This document shows positions 35,354 to 45,737 of a stretch of DNA of 64,000 nucleotides, piece after piece. The stretch lies in contig JBGSSF010000021.1 in the NCBI GenBank assembly GCA_041737175.1, positions 1-64,000 on the forward strand. Direction: 5' to 3'. Below the pieces are notes generated by a model, which was not told the DNA's origin, did not search any database, and was given only the letters and a program-made list of their open reading frames with translations. The translations under genes and the position numbers were made by a program. Numbering within the stretch: position 1 is the first letter of the stretch; every line of letters starts with the position of its first letter. Source of the stretch: UBA5072 sp041737175. GTDB taxonomy: Bacteria > Bacteroidota > Bacteroidia > Bacteroidales > UBA10428.

Positions 35354-38300
35354 TCAGAACGCAACTCTTGCCCCAATAGCATACACTTTATGGAGAGGAT
35401 AGCTGGTAACGTTGGCTAATTCCGGATCGTGCTTGTAGGCAAAGGCATTATAGAGCAATGCTAAATTCTGCCCTGAGAAATATACCCTCAGATTCTTGAG
35501 TTTGATTTTCTGTACAACACTTTGAGGTAAATCATACGCGATCTCCAGATTTTTCCAACGGCAGAAAGCGTGGTTATAATAATCGAAGTCTGTTTGGTAG
35601 CTTTCCCCTCTCCAGAAATCTTCGGTCCTTTCAAAAGTTCTGGGTTTATCGGCGGTTGTATTTTCCGGGGTCCATCTGCCATCAGCATAGTACTGCCAAT
35701 AATTACCCCACGTTCCCATAATCGGGAAATCGGCCCTGTACCAGGTATTTCCCACACCCTGGAATAAGGTGCTGAGAGAAAAATTCTTCCAGGTCAAGCC
35801 TATTGTCACACCGTAGGTTATTTCAGGATTAGTAGAAAAATCATAGAGGATCTGATCATCGGAAGTTATTGCGCCATCTTTATTGTAATCCTCGATAATG
35901 ATACCTCCGGCACCATTATTATAGATATCGTTTATATGCGGGGTAGCTGCGTACTCATCTGCATCGTCAAACACCCCGATATAATTATACTGAAGAACAG
36001 CGCCGACCGGATGACCTGTTCTCTCCTGCCATTCCACTGTTCTTTCGGGTTCGTCATATTCAACGATTTTGTTGCGTGCAAATGAGAAGTTGCCCGTCAC
36101 AGAGTAGCCAAAATCTCCTGTTTTAAGGTTAAATCCCAGAATTGTTTCAAATCCTCTGTTGTCAACAATGCCGAAGTTTTCGTCAGAAAGGGTTATTCCT
36201 GTAAAATCCGGAACAGTAGCATCTCTTTTCCAGAGTATATTTGTACGTCTTTGGTAAAAGCCGTCAAAATCCCAAAAGATTTTTCCGCCAAGCCATTGTG
36301 ACTCAAAGCCGACATTAAATATGTTTGCTACTTCCCAGGTAATATCAGGATTAGGTGTGCCGGCTTGTCGCAAACTGGCAGAATAGTTTTTTGATGAGCC
36401 GGTAACCATCCCTGTATTGTATCCATACAATGTCAGGTATTGGAAAGCTCTTACGGCATCATTACCCAGCTGTCCCCAGGAAGCCTTGAGCTTGAAATAG
36501 TTGATCAAATTGCTCTTCCAGAATTCTTCACCTGATGCTCTCCAACCTATCAGCACACTTGGGAAAGTACCCCACCGGCCTGCATCTTCCGAGAACCTTA
36601 GTGAACCGTCGTGCCGTAAAGTGAATTCAAATAAATATTTTTCACTGTAGTTGTAATTTACCCTTCCGAAAAAGTTAAGCCTGGCATCAATATTGATTGA
36701 TGATGAATTACTCATTTCATTGGTACCTCCTGCAGCCAGATAGGGTAAATCGTCAGAAATAAAATACCTGCGGTATGCTTCAATACCTTTATTCAAATAA
36801 TCCATGCTCTCAACAGCAGCAAATGCACTGACATTATGAACTCCAAATGATTTGTCATAAGAAATTTTCAGGCTGTTGGTAATCGTCCTGGTATTATAAG
36901 AATAATCTGTCAGTCTTGGTTCGGCTATGGTTCCCCTGGGTATCCCCGTGAGAAAAGCTGATCCGTCTTCTCTTCCTGTATTACCCGCAGCTAAATATCC
37001 GGATTTATCCAGGAAGTATAGCGTTACGGGTTTAACGAAATACTTTCTTTCCCGGAAGTACATATCATAGGCATAATTACCGGTAATGGCCAGACCCTTA
37101 ATCCATGGAATTTTGATAGTTGCTGTGATCATAGGGTTTATCCGGTAATGCTTATCATCGTCGAATCCCGCATCGAATGTGGAAGTTGCCAGCGGTTGAT
37201 CACCATATTCAATATCAGGTCCGTAGAGACCGTTGGGCCAGACTGCGGGTGAATTCGGAAAATTCCTGATCAATCCTGTGAAAATTTGGTCGGTACTCTT
37301 AGTCGGGAACGTCATATCTTCCTCAGATGCATTTACATCAAAATTGATACTGATGTACTGATTGATCTGAGCATCAACATTGGCTTTTACGTTGTACCTT
37401 TTATATGTTGTCGCACTACGTTTATATGTACCATCATCGGATTGAGAACCAAACGATACGAAATATTTGAAGGTCCTGGAGCCTCCGGATACTCTGAAAG
37501 AATGGTGCCCTACATTTGTCCAGTCTCTAAAAGTCTCTTTAAACCAGTTGGTGTTGGGATGTGTCCATGGATATTCACCGGATTTGTACTTTGCTATATC
37601 TTCTTCTGTATACACCGGAGACAAACTTCTATAAGCTTTCATTTCATTGATCATCTGGGCATAGGTGGCAGCATCAGCCATCTCAGGCAGTATGGTGGGT
37701 TTTTCCCAGCCGTGATAGAAATCATATTCAAAACGTGCAGCACCTTCGGAACCTCTTTTTGTTGTAACAAGAATCACTCCGTTAGCTGCCCGTGCACCAT
37801 AAATAGCTGCTGATGCATCTTTCAGAACGCTTATACTTTCTATGTCTCCCGGCTCTATGGAGTTCATGTCACGGCCGGGAATCCCGTCAACGACAACAAG
37901 TACTGAAGTATTTGATTTATCACTATTTTCGAGTGTAGCGATCCCTCTGACCAGTAGTGATGCATCATCGCGTCCGGGTTCACCGGTTGTCTGCTGCACA
38001 ACCAGCCCGGGCATACGGCCACCAAGCAACTGGGATACGGTGTTTGTCGGAGCAGCCATGATCTCTTTTGTGTTTATTGTGGCAATGGAACCAATAACAT
38101 TGACTTTTTTCTGGGTACCATATCCGACAACCACAACTTCTTCAAGCGCCAGAACATGGGAAGTAAGAGCTATGTCAACAACACTGCGGTTGCCGACAGG
38201 CACCTCCAGGGTAACATAGCCAATAAATGAGGCTACAAGAAATGCATTCTGGTCAGGAACGGATAATGAGTAATTACCATTCACATCGGTTGTGGTGCCA

Positions 38301-38797
38301 TTCTGTGTTCCTTTAATAACAATATTTACCCCCGGCATAGCTTCCCCGGTGGCAGCATCGGTAACGGTACCTCTAATGACTATTTGTTGGGCCTTAATAG
38401 CTGTAGAAACAGCCAGCAATTTGTCCTCCAGAGGATCAGTAGTTAACAAAATTTTCCTTTCAAAAATCGCATAATTAACATTGGTTCCCTTAAATAATTC
38501 AGGCAGAATATCGGTAATCAGCTTCCTTTCTGCCTTAATATCAACAATCCTGTCGATATCAATCTGCTTCTGGTTAAAGATAAAATAGAATTCACTTTGC
38601 TGTTCTATTTCATCCAGCACCTGCTCCAGAGTCCGATTTTCTATGTTAAGGGTCACTTTTGCTGACTGTGAGTAGGAGTGTACCGCAAGAACATTGGTAA
38701 CACTTACGAAAATAATGATGAGTGCAATTTTAAGTTCCATAAATAGTTTTCTTAAGGATAAATTTCGTTGCACATCGGCAATTGTCTTTTTTTTCAT
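35354..38797 (-). CDS. SusC/RagA-family TonB-dependent receptor with STN domain
   Basis: This 1147-residue outer-membrane receptor has, after the signal region, an STN domain at about 50-115 (FYFIFNQKQIDIDRIVDIKA), a carboxypeptidase-like beta domain (VIRGTVTDAATGEAMPGVNI), the TonB-box-like VVVVGYGTQKK and a plug (SVLKDASAAIYGARAANG). A 22-strand barrel follows. STN domains of SusC proteins contact a FecR-type anti-sigma factor, and exactly such a pair lies upstream (sigma at 40259, FecR at 38936). Substrate transport through this receptor therefore probably induces its own operon by transmembrane signalling. The other SusC in the window lacks STN. Confidence 0.95.
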   Translation of the reverse strand: MKKKTIADVQRNLSLRKLFMELKIALIIIFVSVTNVLAVHSYSQSAKVTLNIENRTLEQVLDEIEQQSEFYFIFNQKQIDIDRIVDIKAERKLITDILPELFKGTNVNYAIFERKILLTTDPLEDKLLAVSTAIKAQQIVIRGTVTDAATGEAMPGVNIVIKGTQNGTTTDVNGNYSLSVPDQNAFLVASFIGYVTLEVPVGNRSVVDIALTSHVLALEEVVVVGYGTQKKVNVIGSIATINTKEIMAAPTNTVSQLLGGRMPGLVVQQTTGEPGRDDASLLVRGIATLENSDKSNTSVLVVVDGIPGRDMNSIEPGDIESISVLKDASAAIYGARAANGVILVTTKRGSEGAARFEYDFYHGWEKPTILPEMADAATYAQMINEMKAYRSLSPVYTEEDIAKYKSGEYPWTHPNTNWFKETFRDWTNVGHHSFRVSGGSRTFKYFVSFGSQSDDGTYKRSATTYKRYNVKANVDAQINQYISINFDVNASEEDMTFPTKSTDQIFTGLIRNFPNSPAVWPNGLYGPDIEYGDQPLATSTFDAGFDDDKHYRINPMITATIKIPWIKGLAITGNYAYDMYFRERKYFVKPVTLYFLDKSGYLAAGNTGREDGSAFLTGIPRGTIAEPRLTDYSYNTRTITNSLKISYDKSFGVHNVSAFAAVESMDYLNKGIEAYRRYFISDDLPYLAAGGTNEMSNSSSINIDARLNFFGRVNYNYSEKYLFEFTLRHDGSLRFSEDAGRWGTFPSVLIGWRASGEEFWKSNLINYFKLKASWGQLGNDAVRAFQYLTLYGYNTGMVTGSSKNYSASLRQAGTPNPDITWEVANIFNVGFESQWLGGKIFWDFDGFYQRRTNILWKRDATVPDFTGITLSDENFGIVDNRGFETILGFNLKTGDFGYSVTGNFSFARNKIVEYDEPERTVEWQERTGHPVGAVLQYNYIGVFDDADEYAATPHINDIYNNGAGGIIIEDYNKDGAITSDDQILYDFSTNPEITYGVTIGLTWKNFSLSTLFQGVGNTWYRADFPIMGTWGNYWQYYADGRWTPENTTADKPRTFERTEDFWRGESYQTDFDYYNHAFCRWKNLEIAYDLPQSVVQKIKLKNLRVYFSGQNLALLYNAFAYKHDPELANVTSYPLHKVYAIGARVAF

Positions 38798-38853
38798 AAT
38801 TTTGTCAAGTTTTTAGGTTAGGTTATTATTTACCAATAGTAACTTAGCTACCT

Positions 38854-38884
38854 GGCAGGAGAGTGCTCGCAACACTTTCCTGCC
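38854..38884 (-). terminator. Stem-loop between FecR and SusC genes
   Basis: On the transcribed strand GGCAGGAAAGTG, TTGCGAG, CACTCTCCTGCC forms a 12-base stem with one mismatch, about 50 bases after the fecR stop. No U-run follows. It may separate regulator expression from the susCD message. The AGGAAAG core is shared with the stem at 51767-51800. Confidence 0.5.
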
Positions 38885-38935
38885 TTCGTTTAGATCAATT
38901 TATCTCCATAGGCAATTCAGGTTTCAGGTTAATAA

Positions 38936-39967
38936 TTATTTTAGGCTTATTTCTACTTTCTTTTTGGAATAGGTATTATTGGTTCCTATTCCGCCCTCGA
39001 TAATTTTATATTGAACGGACAGACTCCGTTCAAGGAAATAGAGCACTTCTTCAAGGTTGTCATCTATAAAGGTTGCATGTAACCCCAACTGATCATAATT
39101 ATCACCCTTAATGTCAATATCCACATTGTACCATCTCCCCAACCTTCTGGCTATAACATCCATAGGGTCATTTCTGAAAACAAGTTTCCCTTCTTTCCAG
39201 GATACATATGATTTAGTCCGGACACATGCTGCCAGAAATTCATCCTGCTCCTTATTATAGGTGATAAGCTCTTCCGGATTTACCTTAAGAGCCCTTTTTA
39301 ATTTCCTGTCACTGATCAGCAATTCACCCTCCTCAAGAACAATCTCCATGTTACTTTCATCGTCGTATGAAGATACGTTAAACCGGGTGCCCAGGGCTTT
39401 GATAATAAGATTATCTGCTTCAACAGTAAACGGGTGTTTTTTATCGGATCGGACATCGAAATAGGCTTCACCCTCAAGTGTGACTCTCCTGTCAGATAAA
39501 TAATCGCCGCGGTATTTTATGCTTGATCTGCTGTTTAACCATACTTTCGAGCCATCGGGAAGCGAAAAATTTGCCTTAGTCCATGCAGGAGCTTCTATCT
39601 CGGTCCAGGTTTTGTTAAAAACTTCCGACCGGGTTTTATAATATATTGCAGTACAAAGCGAAATGATTAACACAATTGCTGCAGCAATTCCTGCCGCATA
39701 CTTGATAAACCTCCGGACAGGTTTTCCAGATCGCCTGCTTTCCGTATTAATATCATAATTAAGCTTATAAAGAATATGGTCAAGATTCTTCTCAGGAACA
39801 GCTTTCAGAGAACACACCTCATTCCATTGTCTTTCCATCTGACTTTTCAGTTCATCGCCTAGAGTTTTGTCACGGAATATTTCCTGCAAGTATTGTTCAT
39901 CCTCAAGAGTATATTCCCCTTTAAAAATACGGTTCAGTCTCTCCTTATCCATTTTATTACCGGTCAT
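38936..39967 (-). CDS. FecR-family anti-sigma factor
   Basis: This 343-residue inner-membrane protein has an N-terminal cytoplasmic anti-sigma helix region (about 1-85), one membrane segment (about 93-115, YAAGIAAAIVLIISLC) and a periplasmic FecR domain (SLPDGSKVWLNSRS, GEAYFDVRSDKKHPF, VSSYDDESN). The C-terminal DUF4974-type domain (FRNDPMDVIARRLGRWY) is the usual STN-contact region. ATG 39967 is preceded by AAGGA at a suitable distance; ATG 39952 is an alternative. It should hold the ECF sigma factor encoded upstream and release it when the STN of the adjacent SusC is engaged. Confidence 0.93.
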   Translation of the reverse strand: MTGNKMDKERLNRIFKGEYTLEDEQYLQEIFRDKTLGDELKSQMERQWNEVCSLKAVPEKNLDHILYKLNYDINTESRRSGKPVRRFIKYAAGIAAAIVLIISLCTAIYYKTRSEVFNKTWTEIEAPAWTKANFSLPDGSKVWLNSRSSIKYRGDYLSDRRVTLEGEAYFDVRSDKKHPFTVEADNLIIKALGTRFNVSSYDDESNMEIVLEEGELLISDRKLKRALKVNPEELITYNKEQDEFLAACVRTKSYVSWKEGKLVFRNDPMDVIARRLGRWYNVDIDIKGDNYDQLGLHATFIDDNLEEVLYFLERSLSVQYKIIEGGIGTNNTYSKKKVEISLK

Positions 39968-40020
39968 CTTATATTCCTTTTTTGCACTTTTTGATCACTC
40001 CATTGTACCTTAATAAATCA

Positions 40021-40053
40021 TAAAAGCAGTCCCTTATTCAGGAACTGCTTTTA
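40021..40053 (-). terminator. Stem-loop between ECF sigma and FecR genes
   Basis: On the transcribed strand TAAAAGCAGT pairs with ACTGCTTTTA around a 13-base loop, with a U-rich 3' arm, about 200 bases after the sigma stop. This looks like a Rho-independent terminator and implies that fecR has its own promoter or depends on read-through. The rest of the 291-base gap 39968-40258 shows no gene. Confidence 0.5.
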
Positions 40054-40258
40054 AATCTCCCTAATCTGCGCATGAAATTAAATTCTGCATGCCCAATTTC
40101 TAATATAACTATATATAATATCCACAACTCTTATCTTACACCCATCCATCCTTTAAAAAAATGTAATGGCCTGTTCTCAGCTCTAAAATTCTCATGGATT
40201 TTTTGAATGGAGTCCATGTCAGAAATGTCCTGTAATTAGCTTAAAGCGTGGTAATTAA

Positions 40259-40840
40259 TCAGAGAAGCAACAGTGCACCAAATAATGCCAACTGAAATTC
40301 CTCTTTTTTCACACAGGATCTGATATATTTGAGTGCCAAAGTTATCTGGTTCTCAACCGTCTTATGGGAAATATTAAAAAGCGTAGCGATTTCTTTCATA
40401 CTTAATCCTTCGAACCTGCTTTTGATAAAAATCTCCCTTCGCCGCTCAGGCAAATTATCAACTATTCTTGTGAGATAACTCATTAAAGAATCATGGTATA
40501 TATCCTGTGTGGTTGTAAAATCAATATCATCAGGTATTTCATTCCTGAAGTATTCCGTCAGATATGCCTTTGTCCTGAAGTATTTGTTTATAGCATTGAA
40601 TGCAATGGTGAACAGATATGATTTAAATGAGAGCTCATGCTTTAACTGTGACCGGGTTTCCCAGATCTTGGCAAAAACCTCCTGCACTATTTCTTCAGAT
40701 TCTGCCTCAGAATTCAGGTAACCATATGAGAAATGGTATAAGCGGCCGCTGTACCTCTTAAACAAGGTATTAAATGCCAATACATTACTTTTTGACAGAC
40801 TTTTTACCAAAGAAGCATCGTCTTTTTCCTGGATTGCCAT
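40259..40840 (-). CDS. ECF RNA polymerase sigma factor, Bacteroidetes FecI-like type
   Basis: This 193-residue protein has sigma region 2 (FNTLFKRYSGRLYHFSYGYL, EEIVQEVFAKIWE) and region 4 (LPERRREIFIKSRFEG, MKEIATLFNISHKTVENQI). The length and the C-terminal hydrophobic tail are typical of the Bacteroides-type ECF family. It should direct transcription of the downstream susC/susD unit once FecR releases it. The gene begins 60 bases after the 3' end of the GH30 gene of the neighbouring PUL, so the boundary between the two operons is narrow. Confidence 0.95.
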   Translation of the reverse strand: MAIQEKDDASLVKSLSKSNVLAFNTLFKRYSGRLYHFSYGYLNSEAESEEIVQEVFAKIWETRSQLKHELSFKSYLFTIAFNAINKYFRTKAYLTEYFRNEIPDDIDFTTTQDIYHDSLMSYLTRIVDNLPERRREIFIKSRFEGLSMKEIATLFNISHKTVENQITLALKYIRSCVKKEEFQLALFGALLLL

Positions 40841-40900
40841 CGCTTTTAATACCGGTTTTAAGGTTGATTACAAATTACATAAATACTATCCTCCAGTTTA

Positions 40901-43900
40901 TCAACGTATTACAATCAGACGTGTTGTTTCAAACGTTTCCGAAAAATAGACGGACACCAGATAATACCCGGGGTCAAGATCTTCAACAGAGAGCCTTTCA
41001 TGCACATTTTGCAACGAAATCATCTTAATCTGCTTACCGGTAATATCAGAAAAAACAACCCTGATTTCATCATCTATGAAGTCATTAAGGCAAATATAAC
41101 TGCTGGCCGGATTGGGATAAACGAAACTACTTCCCGGCTTTTTACTCTCAGAATCATGGTACCCGGTAGTTGCGTTGTCATTAATTCCAATCAGTGTGGT
41201 AACCGATCGCGACCTTAGCAGGAAAGGGGAAAAGGCGCTTATCTCGGACAAAGGCTCCAAATCTTTTGTAGCATTGGTAATATAAGGTTTAAATCCTGTA
41301 ATCTCCATATTTACGGGCGCGTTTAGCAAATTCAGTGTAATTTGCTGATCCTGTGTGGCATAATTGATGAATACCAGTACAAGTGTGTCGGCAGTAGGGC
41401 TGATATATGCCGAAACCATCTGCCCATGTGCCGCGGTTTGGTCATTGAGACCATCGGACCTTGACGTTCCAATGCGCCGGTAACCCGGCTTGATAAAGCG
41501 GCTGTAATTCCCAAGCACCCAGAGATTTTTACTTGTTTTAAAATCCCCGTCTGTAGCGGTTTCCCAGCTTTCCGAATTGGAATACCAGTTGATAAGGCCG
41601 AAACGATTGGCATGGTCAGCCACTGCAGGCTTGTTTAATGCGGTCCAGAATGACCAGCCGGAAGCGTTCCCCGCAACGAGATCGAAATGAATGATCCTGG
41701 AAAGCCAAAGGGAATAATCAATAGGTACCGGATCACTATTCTCTTCTGCGACGTTGTCCTCGAGCAGGCTGAATTCCGTTTGCCAGTATTGTAATAGCGG
41801 ATTTACCAGTTTCATTTTATTTACAAGATTCTGCCGGGTGGTAACCGAAGTATTCACATCACCGTTGGTCCAATATGAGTGGCCCGCTACAAATTCCGAC
41901 ATGTGTGAAAGGTTACCAATATAACTGGCACTTGCCTTTCCCCAAAAGTTGGTGATCTGATTGGAAGTTGAAAGGTCAGGTTTGTTTGCAGTCAGATAAT
42001 TCAGTTCCCCGGCTTCTGGTATTAGCAATTTTGTATTCACACCTTTTACTTCAAAACCAGAGTTTATCACGCGGACCAGGCTGGCAAATTCGGCATTGGT
42101 GCAATAGGAACCTCCCTGCGAAGCGCTTCCTACCTCAGCATTCCAACCCCACTGAGGTTCATTTACCGGACTGATCAACGTAAAAGGCATTCCTTCATCC
42201 TGAAAGTGTTTTGCTACATTACCAAGGAAGTCAGCAAATTCAGAATATTTTGATGCATCGAGGTTATAGTCTGATACATCGCTTGTACGGAATGTATAAC
42301 CATTTTTGGTCATGAAATAGGGGGGGGAATTCACCCATCCGGTGAAATATTTCACCCCATAATTTTTTGCCTGGTCCATGAACCACCGGGTTCCTGCCTG
42401 GCTTGACCAGTCATAAGTTCCATTACTCTTCAGAAAACAGGATGTCTCTCTCATCCAGAATCCGCTTGAAAATCCGCTGTTAGGCTGATCGGCGCTTCCA
42501 TCACCAATGTTTACCCGCCACATGGACAGGCCAATACCTTCGGGGTGGCCATTGGGATCCATTTGATTGCTGAACAGGTATTTTGCAATAGCCTCCTTTT
42601 TTGCCAGGGGCCATGACTTACCAATGATTTCAACCGACCAGGCATCGGAGGCACCAAAGTGATGGATCGTCTGTTTTATATCGTTGTAATCAATGAAAAG
42701 AATCAACGGGGAGGTAGTTATCATTACGGCAGATGAGTTGCCGGATACATTTCCATCGGCATCCTTTGCCCTTACGGAGAAACTATAAGTGGTTGATGAG
42801 ATCAGGGGCAGTACAACAGCGGTATCCGTTGTAACAGCAAAGACCCTTGATCCGACTAGTATATCATAGGAAGTAACCTTGCTGTTGTCAATCGACGGAT
42901 TCCATTTCAGCAAAGCGGAAGATGCAGTGATTGCGGAAGAAGTGATATTGGAAGGGACGTCAGGAGGCTCCCGGTCATTCTTCACATAAGTAGCCTCCGG
43001 ATCATAGTTAAAATCAAAGGTTGCCAGGAATTTGTCTATCTGTATCCCGGTTTGCCCGGCAGTAACCATAAACTGGTGATTCCCTTCAGTCAGGTTGGCG
43101 CTGTAAAGCTGAACCCATTCCCATGCGGAATAGGCAACAAGGCTATCGGCAGCATGCCAGGAAGATTCATTCATTTTAATCCAGAAAGGTGTACTTTTCC
43201 CTTCAGTATTTCTAATCTTTGCCCACAGCGTGAGCAAACCTTCGCCCGGCATTTTGCCCAACATCAATGCTTCCCCTTCATCTGGACTGGCAGCCGGGGT
43301 AAGGGAATAAAATGAATAGGTTATTGTATCATCATTTGCATTTTCCCAGCCGCCATATGTGTAATCCTCGGCTTCAAACACCTGAGGTATTGCAGGAACC
43401 GAAACCGGGAGCGTATCATGTGCCAGGGCATAAACCTGGCTCTCCGAAAGCACTTTGGAAAACACGGCGAAATCATCATACCGGGCATCAAGAGCCCTCC
43501 AGAATCTTCCGGGCAGCGGATCAGCGCCAATGAAGTACCTGTTTAGCATCAGGTCGGACATGGAATGTGCCATAGTCCCCCGGCCTGCGATTTCGCCATT
43601 CATATACAGGGTAACCTTGCTGTTATCAAAGGTTATAGCCAGATGAATCCATTGATCAACCGGTGTAAGTATCCCGGAACCCACGTACTCCCAACCTTTC
43701 AGAGAAGACTGGGCTACTGAGCCATAATAAGTACCTGCATTTACCGAAAGAAAAAAATTATTACTGACCCCGTTTATCTGATTCTCATTGGCAAATTCAA
43801 AAACCACCTGCCAGGAATCCACGTAACTCGAGTTCCAGTTAAACCAGGTAGATATGGTAAACTGCTCTCCATTTATGGGACATTGGCTGAACTCCATGTA

Positions 43901-44239
43901 ACCCGTATCAGCATGGTGAATTTCTGCAACCGTTCCGCGAATTGTATCATTCACAAATGAAACATAATGAAGAGCCAGATTATTGCCGCTTTTTAAATCC
44001 ACGCCATTACTATCCAAAGGATACCACGATATAGCTTTCTTATATACATCTGATTTGGTAATTGTATCTGCATTGGAAAATGCAAGCCATTTTCCTTCGG
44101 TAGTTTCTTTCCCGGGGAGCAAAGAAGTTGTTGATAGTAATAAAACGAAAAATACTGCATTATATAAAATTGGCAGTTTTATATGGCAGGGTTTTTCGTA
44201 CATATTATTTGATATTGAATTGATCAGAAATAGGTTCAA
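40901..44239 (-). CDS. Modular GH30 glycosidase with LamG, CBM-like, Fn3 and T9SS domains
   Basis: The protein has 1112 residues; ATG 44203 would also fit the signal peptide. In order there are a LamG/ConA-like domain (about 70-265), a CBM-like sandwich (about 280-410, FEAEDYTYGGW), a fibronectin type III domain (about 425-510) and a GH30 barrel (about 515-1000). The C-terminal T9SS sorting domain starts near FVYPNPASSYICLN and ends in a basic tail. Candidate acid/base is E694 (ISPVNEPQWGW) and nucleophile E822 (YWQTEFSLL). GH30 enzymes cleave beta-linked polymers; the adjacent enzyme suggests beta-1,6-galactan. T9SS export places it on the cell surface, which fits the initial attack on polymer. 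It is 5 bases after the other GH30 gene. Confidence 0.87.
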   Translation of the reverse strand: MNLFLINSISNNMYEKPCHIKLPILYNAVFFVLLLSTTSLLPGKETTEGKWLAFSNADTITKSDVYKKAISWYPLDSNGVDLKSGNNLALHYVSFVNDTIRGTVAEIHHADTGYMEFSQCPINGEQFTISTWFNWNSSYVDSWQVVFEFANENQINGVSNNFFLSVNAGTYYGSVAQSSLKGWEYVGSGILTPVDQWIHLAITFDNSKVTLYMNGEIAGRGTMAHSMSDLMLNRYFIGADPLPGRFWRALDARYDDFAVFSKVLSESQVYALAHDTLPVSVPAIPQVFEAEDYTYGGWENANDDTITYSFYSLTPAASPDEGEALMLGKMPGEGLLTLWAKIRNTEGKSTPFWIKMNESSWHAADSLVAYSAWEWVQLYSANLTEGNHQFMVTAGQTGIQIDKFLATFDFNYDPEATYVKNDREPPDVPSNITSSAITASSALLKWNPSIDNSKVTSYDILVGSRVFAVTTDTAVVLPLISSTTYSFSVRAKDADGNVSGNSSAVMITTSPLILFIDYNDIKQTIHHFGASDAWSVEIIGKSWPLAKKEAIAKYLFSNQMDPNGHPEGIGLSMWRVNIGDGSADQPNSGFSSGFWMRETSCFLKSNGTYDWSSQAGTRWFMDQAKNYGVKYFTGWVNSPPYFMTKNGYTFRTSDVSDYNLDASKYSEFADFLGNVAKHFQDEGMPFTLISPVNEPQWGWNAEVGSASQGGSYCTNAEFASLVRVINSGFEVKGVNTKLLIPEAGELNYLTANKPDLSTSNQITNFWGKASASYIGNLSHMSEFVAGHSYWTNGDVNTSVTTRQNLVNKMKLVNPLLQYWQTEFSLLEDNVAEENSDPVPIDYSLWLSRIIHFDLVAGNASGWSFWTALNKPAVADHANRFGLINWYSNSESWETATDGDFKTSKNLWVLGNYSRFIKPGYRRIGTSRSDGLNDQTAAHGQMVSAYISPTADTLVLVFINYATQDQQITLNLLNAPVNMEITGFKPYITNATKDLEPLSEISAFSPFLLRSRSVTTLIGINDNATTGYHDSESKKPGSSFVYPNPASSYICLNDFIDDEIRVVFSDITGKQIKMISLQNVHERLSVEDLDPGYYLVSVYFSETFETTRLIVIR

Positions 44240-44244
44240 ATTTT

Positions 44245-45675
44245 TTATTGCGTGGTAAGTTGTACTAAAATTGTTGTGACTGATCTGGGGGGAAGTGTAA
44301 TATCCGGTTTTCTACAGTGTAAAGAAATCTCATTCTCAATTAACAAACAATCTTCATTTTCTGTGGTACGGAATACATCCATCCTTTGGCCGGAAGAAGA
44401 CAACTTGCTTAAATCGGTTGTATATACCATATTTTTTGAGGTTGGATTGACCATCACAATAACCAGCTCTTGCCTGTCGGCGCTCAGCGCGGCGAGAGAC
44501 CGGGCATCAGTTCCTCCAAGTATTGTGTAGCCCGGTTTTATAAATTTTGTGAACTGCTTGCGAATGTAATATGACTTCGCCCTTTGACAGGTCTTCCTAT
44601 CCATGTTGTAAGTCACCAGGCCCCATCTTGCATCCCCAACGGCTGCAAACTGCCAGTCACACCAAACCGAAGGTTTCAGTTCCTGCAAATCGGTAATAAT
44701 CCGTTGTGCCATAATAAGGTAATTATCCATGCCGGTATCCGGGATATTTAAAGGGCCGCTTTCGGATTGCCAGAGTATTTTACCATTTTCCTGTGCCAAA
44801 ACAAAAAGCTCCGACCGTTTTTCACCTGCATATGAATGGGTATTTATCTGACCAATCAACGGCATAATATCGCCTGCCTTCTGATATTCCATAAAACCTT
44901 TCAACGATTCATCAATGCTGTTTGCATCCATTGCAGCGATATGACAATAACCGAGCATGTTATTTTGCTCCAAACGTTTGTAAAGAGCTTTAACAAGACG
45001 ATGCTGGTTTTCCTGTGAAAAAGCACAGCCTTCCTGGCCCCCCATAGCTTTCCACCAAACCGAGAAAGGTTCATTCATCGGGGAGAGGGAAGTAAATTCA
45101 ATGTTAAAGGTCTTTCTATAGTAACTAACAACATCTGTGAGGTAACCGGCAAAATCGTCATAATATGTATCATCCAGGTTATCTTCTCCATTCGTATTAC
45201 CCGCTGAACAACCCGATTTTGTCATCCAGTAAGGAGGGGAAAAGGAAGCGGCTTCATTGATGGCATCTTCACGCAAAGTATTCAGGCGCAATAAAATATT
45301 CCGTTGATTCGCATCCCTGCCCCAATCATATCCGACCTCTTCAGAAGGTTTGTATCCCGGAACACATGCGCCGTCTTTCCGGAAATGTGCATGATCAGGA
45401 TTGTCACCACCGCCTATATTATACCGGAACACATTCATATTCAGTTCGTCAGGACTTGTGATCCATTTCGCGATTTCATCCACCTGGCTGTCTGGCCAGC
45501 CACCCATAATATTGGCCCACCATGCCAGTGAAATGCCCCACCCCTGCCATTTTTGCTGTAACTGATCAGGATCCGGACTGATAACATATTGTCCTGACAA
45601 AGGGGAAAAAACGGTAATGAAAACTAAAACAAAAATTATTATCAATCTCATACAACTTTGTTTGATCAATGACAA
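44245..45675 (-). CDS. GH30 endo-beta-1,6-galactanase-like enzyme
   Basis: This 476-residue secreted protein has a signal peptide to about PLSGQ. The opening KWQGWGISLAWWANIMGGW is the hallmark of the Glyco_hydr_30_2 group that includes fungal endo-beta-1,6-galactanases (GH30_5). Other matching blocks are NVFRYNIGGGDNP and SFSPPYWMTKSGCSAG. E202 in SPMNEPFSVWW is the expected acid/base and E305 in LWQSESGPLN the expected nucleophile. It would cut beta-1,6-galactan side chains of type II arabinogalactan. It lies between a surface-binding lipoprotein and the T9SS GH30 within an HTCS-controlled PUL. Confidence 0.85.
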   Translation of the reverse strand: MSLIKQSCMRLIIIFVLVFITVFSPLSGQYVISPDPDQLQQKWQGWGISLAWWANIMGGWPDSQVDEIAKWITSPDELNMNVFRYNIGGGDNPDHAHFRKDGACVPGYKPSEEVGYDWGRDANQRNILLRLNTLREDAINEAASFSPPYWMTKSGCSAGNTNGEDNLDDTYYDDFAGYLTDVVSYYRKTFNIEFTSLSPMNEPFSVWWKAMGGQEGCAFSQENQHRLVKALYKRLEQNNMLGYCHIAAMDANSIDESLKGFMEYQKAGDIMPLIGQINTHSYAGEKRSELFVLAQENGKILWQSESGPLNIPDTGMDNYLIMAQRIITDLQELKPSVWCDWQFAAVGDARWGLVTYNMDRKTCQRAKSYYIRKQFTKFIKPGYTILGGTDARSLAALSADRQELVIVMVNPTSKNMVYTTDLSKLSSSGQRMDVFRTTENEDCLLIENEISLHCRKPDITLPPRSVTTILVQLTTQ

Positions 45676-45737
45676 TATTCCAAAATTGCCTGGTATCCAG
45701 TGTTATCGTATTGCACGGCCCAAAGTGTAAACGATTT

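Noticed and set aside
37286..37813. 175-codon frame on the plus strand
   Set aside because: It is antisense to the SusC plug and barrel and has no protein features of its own.
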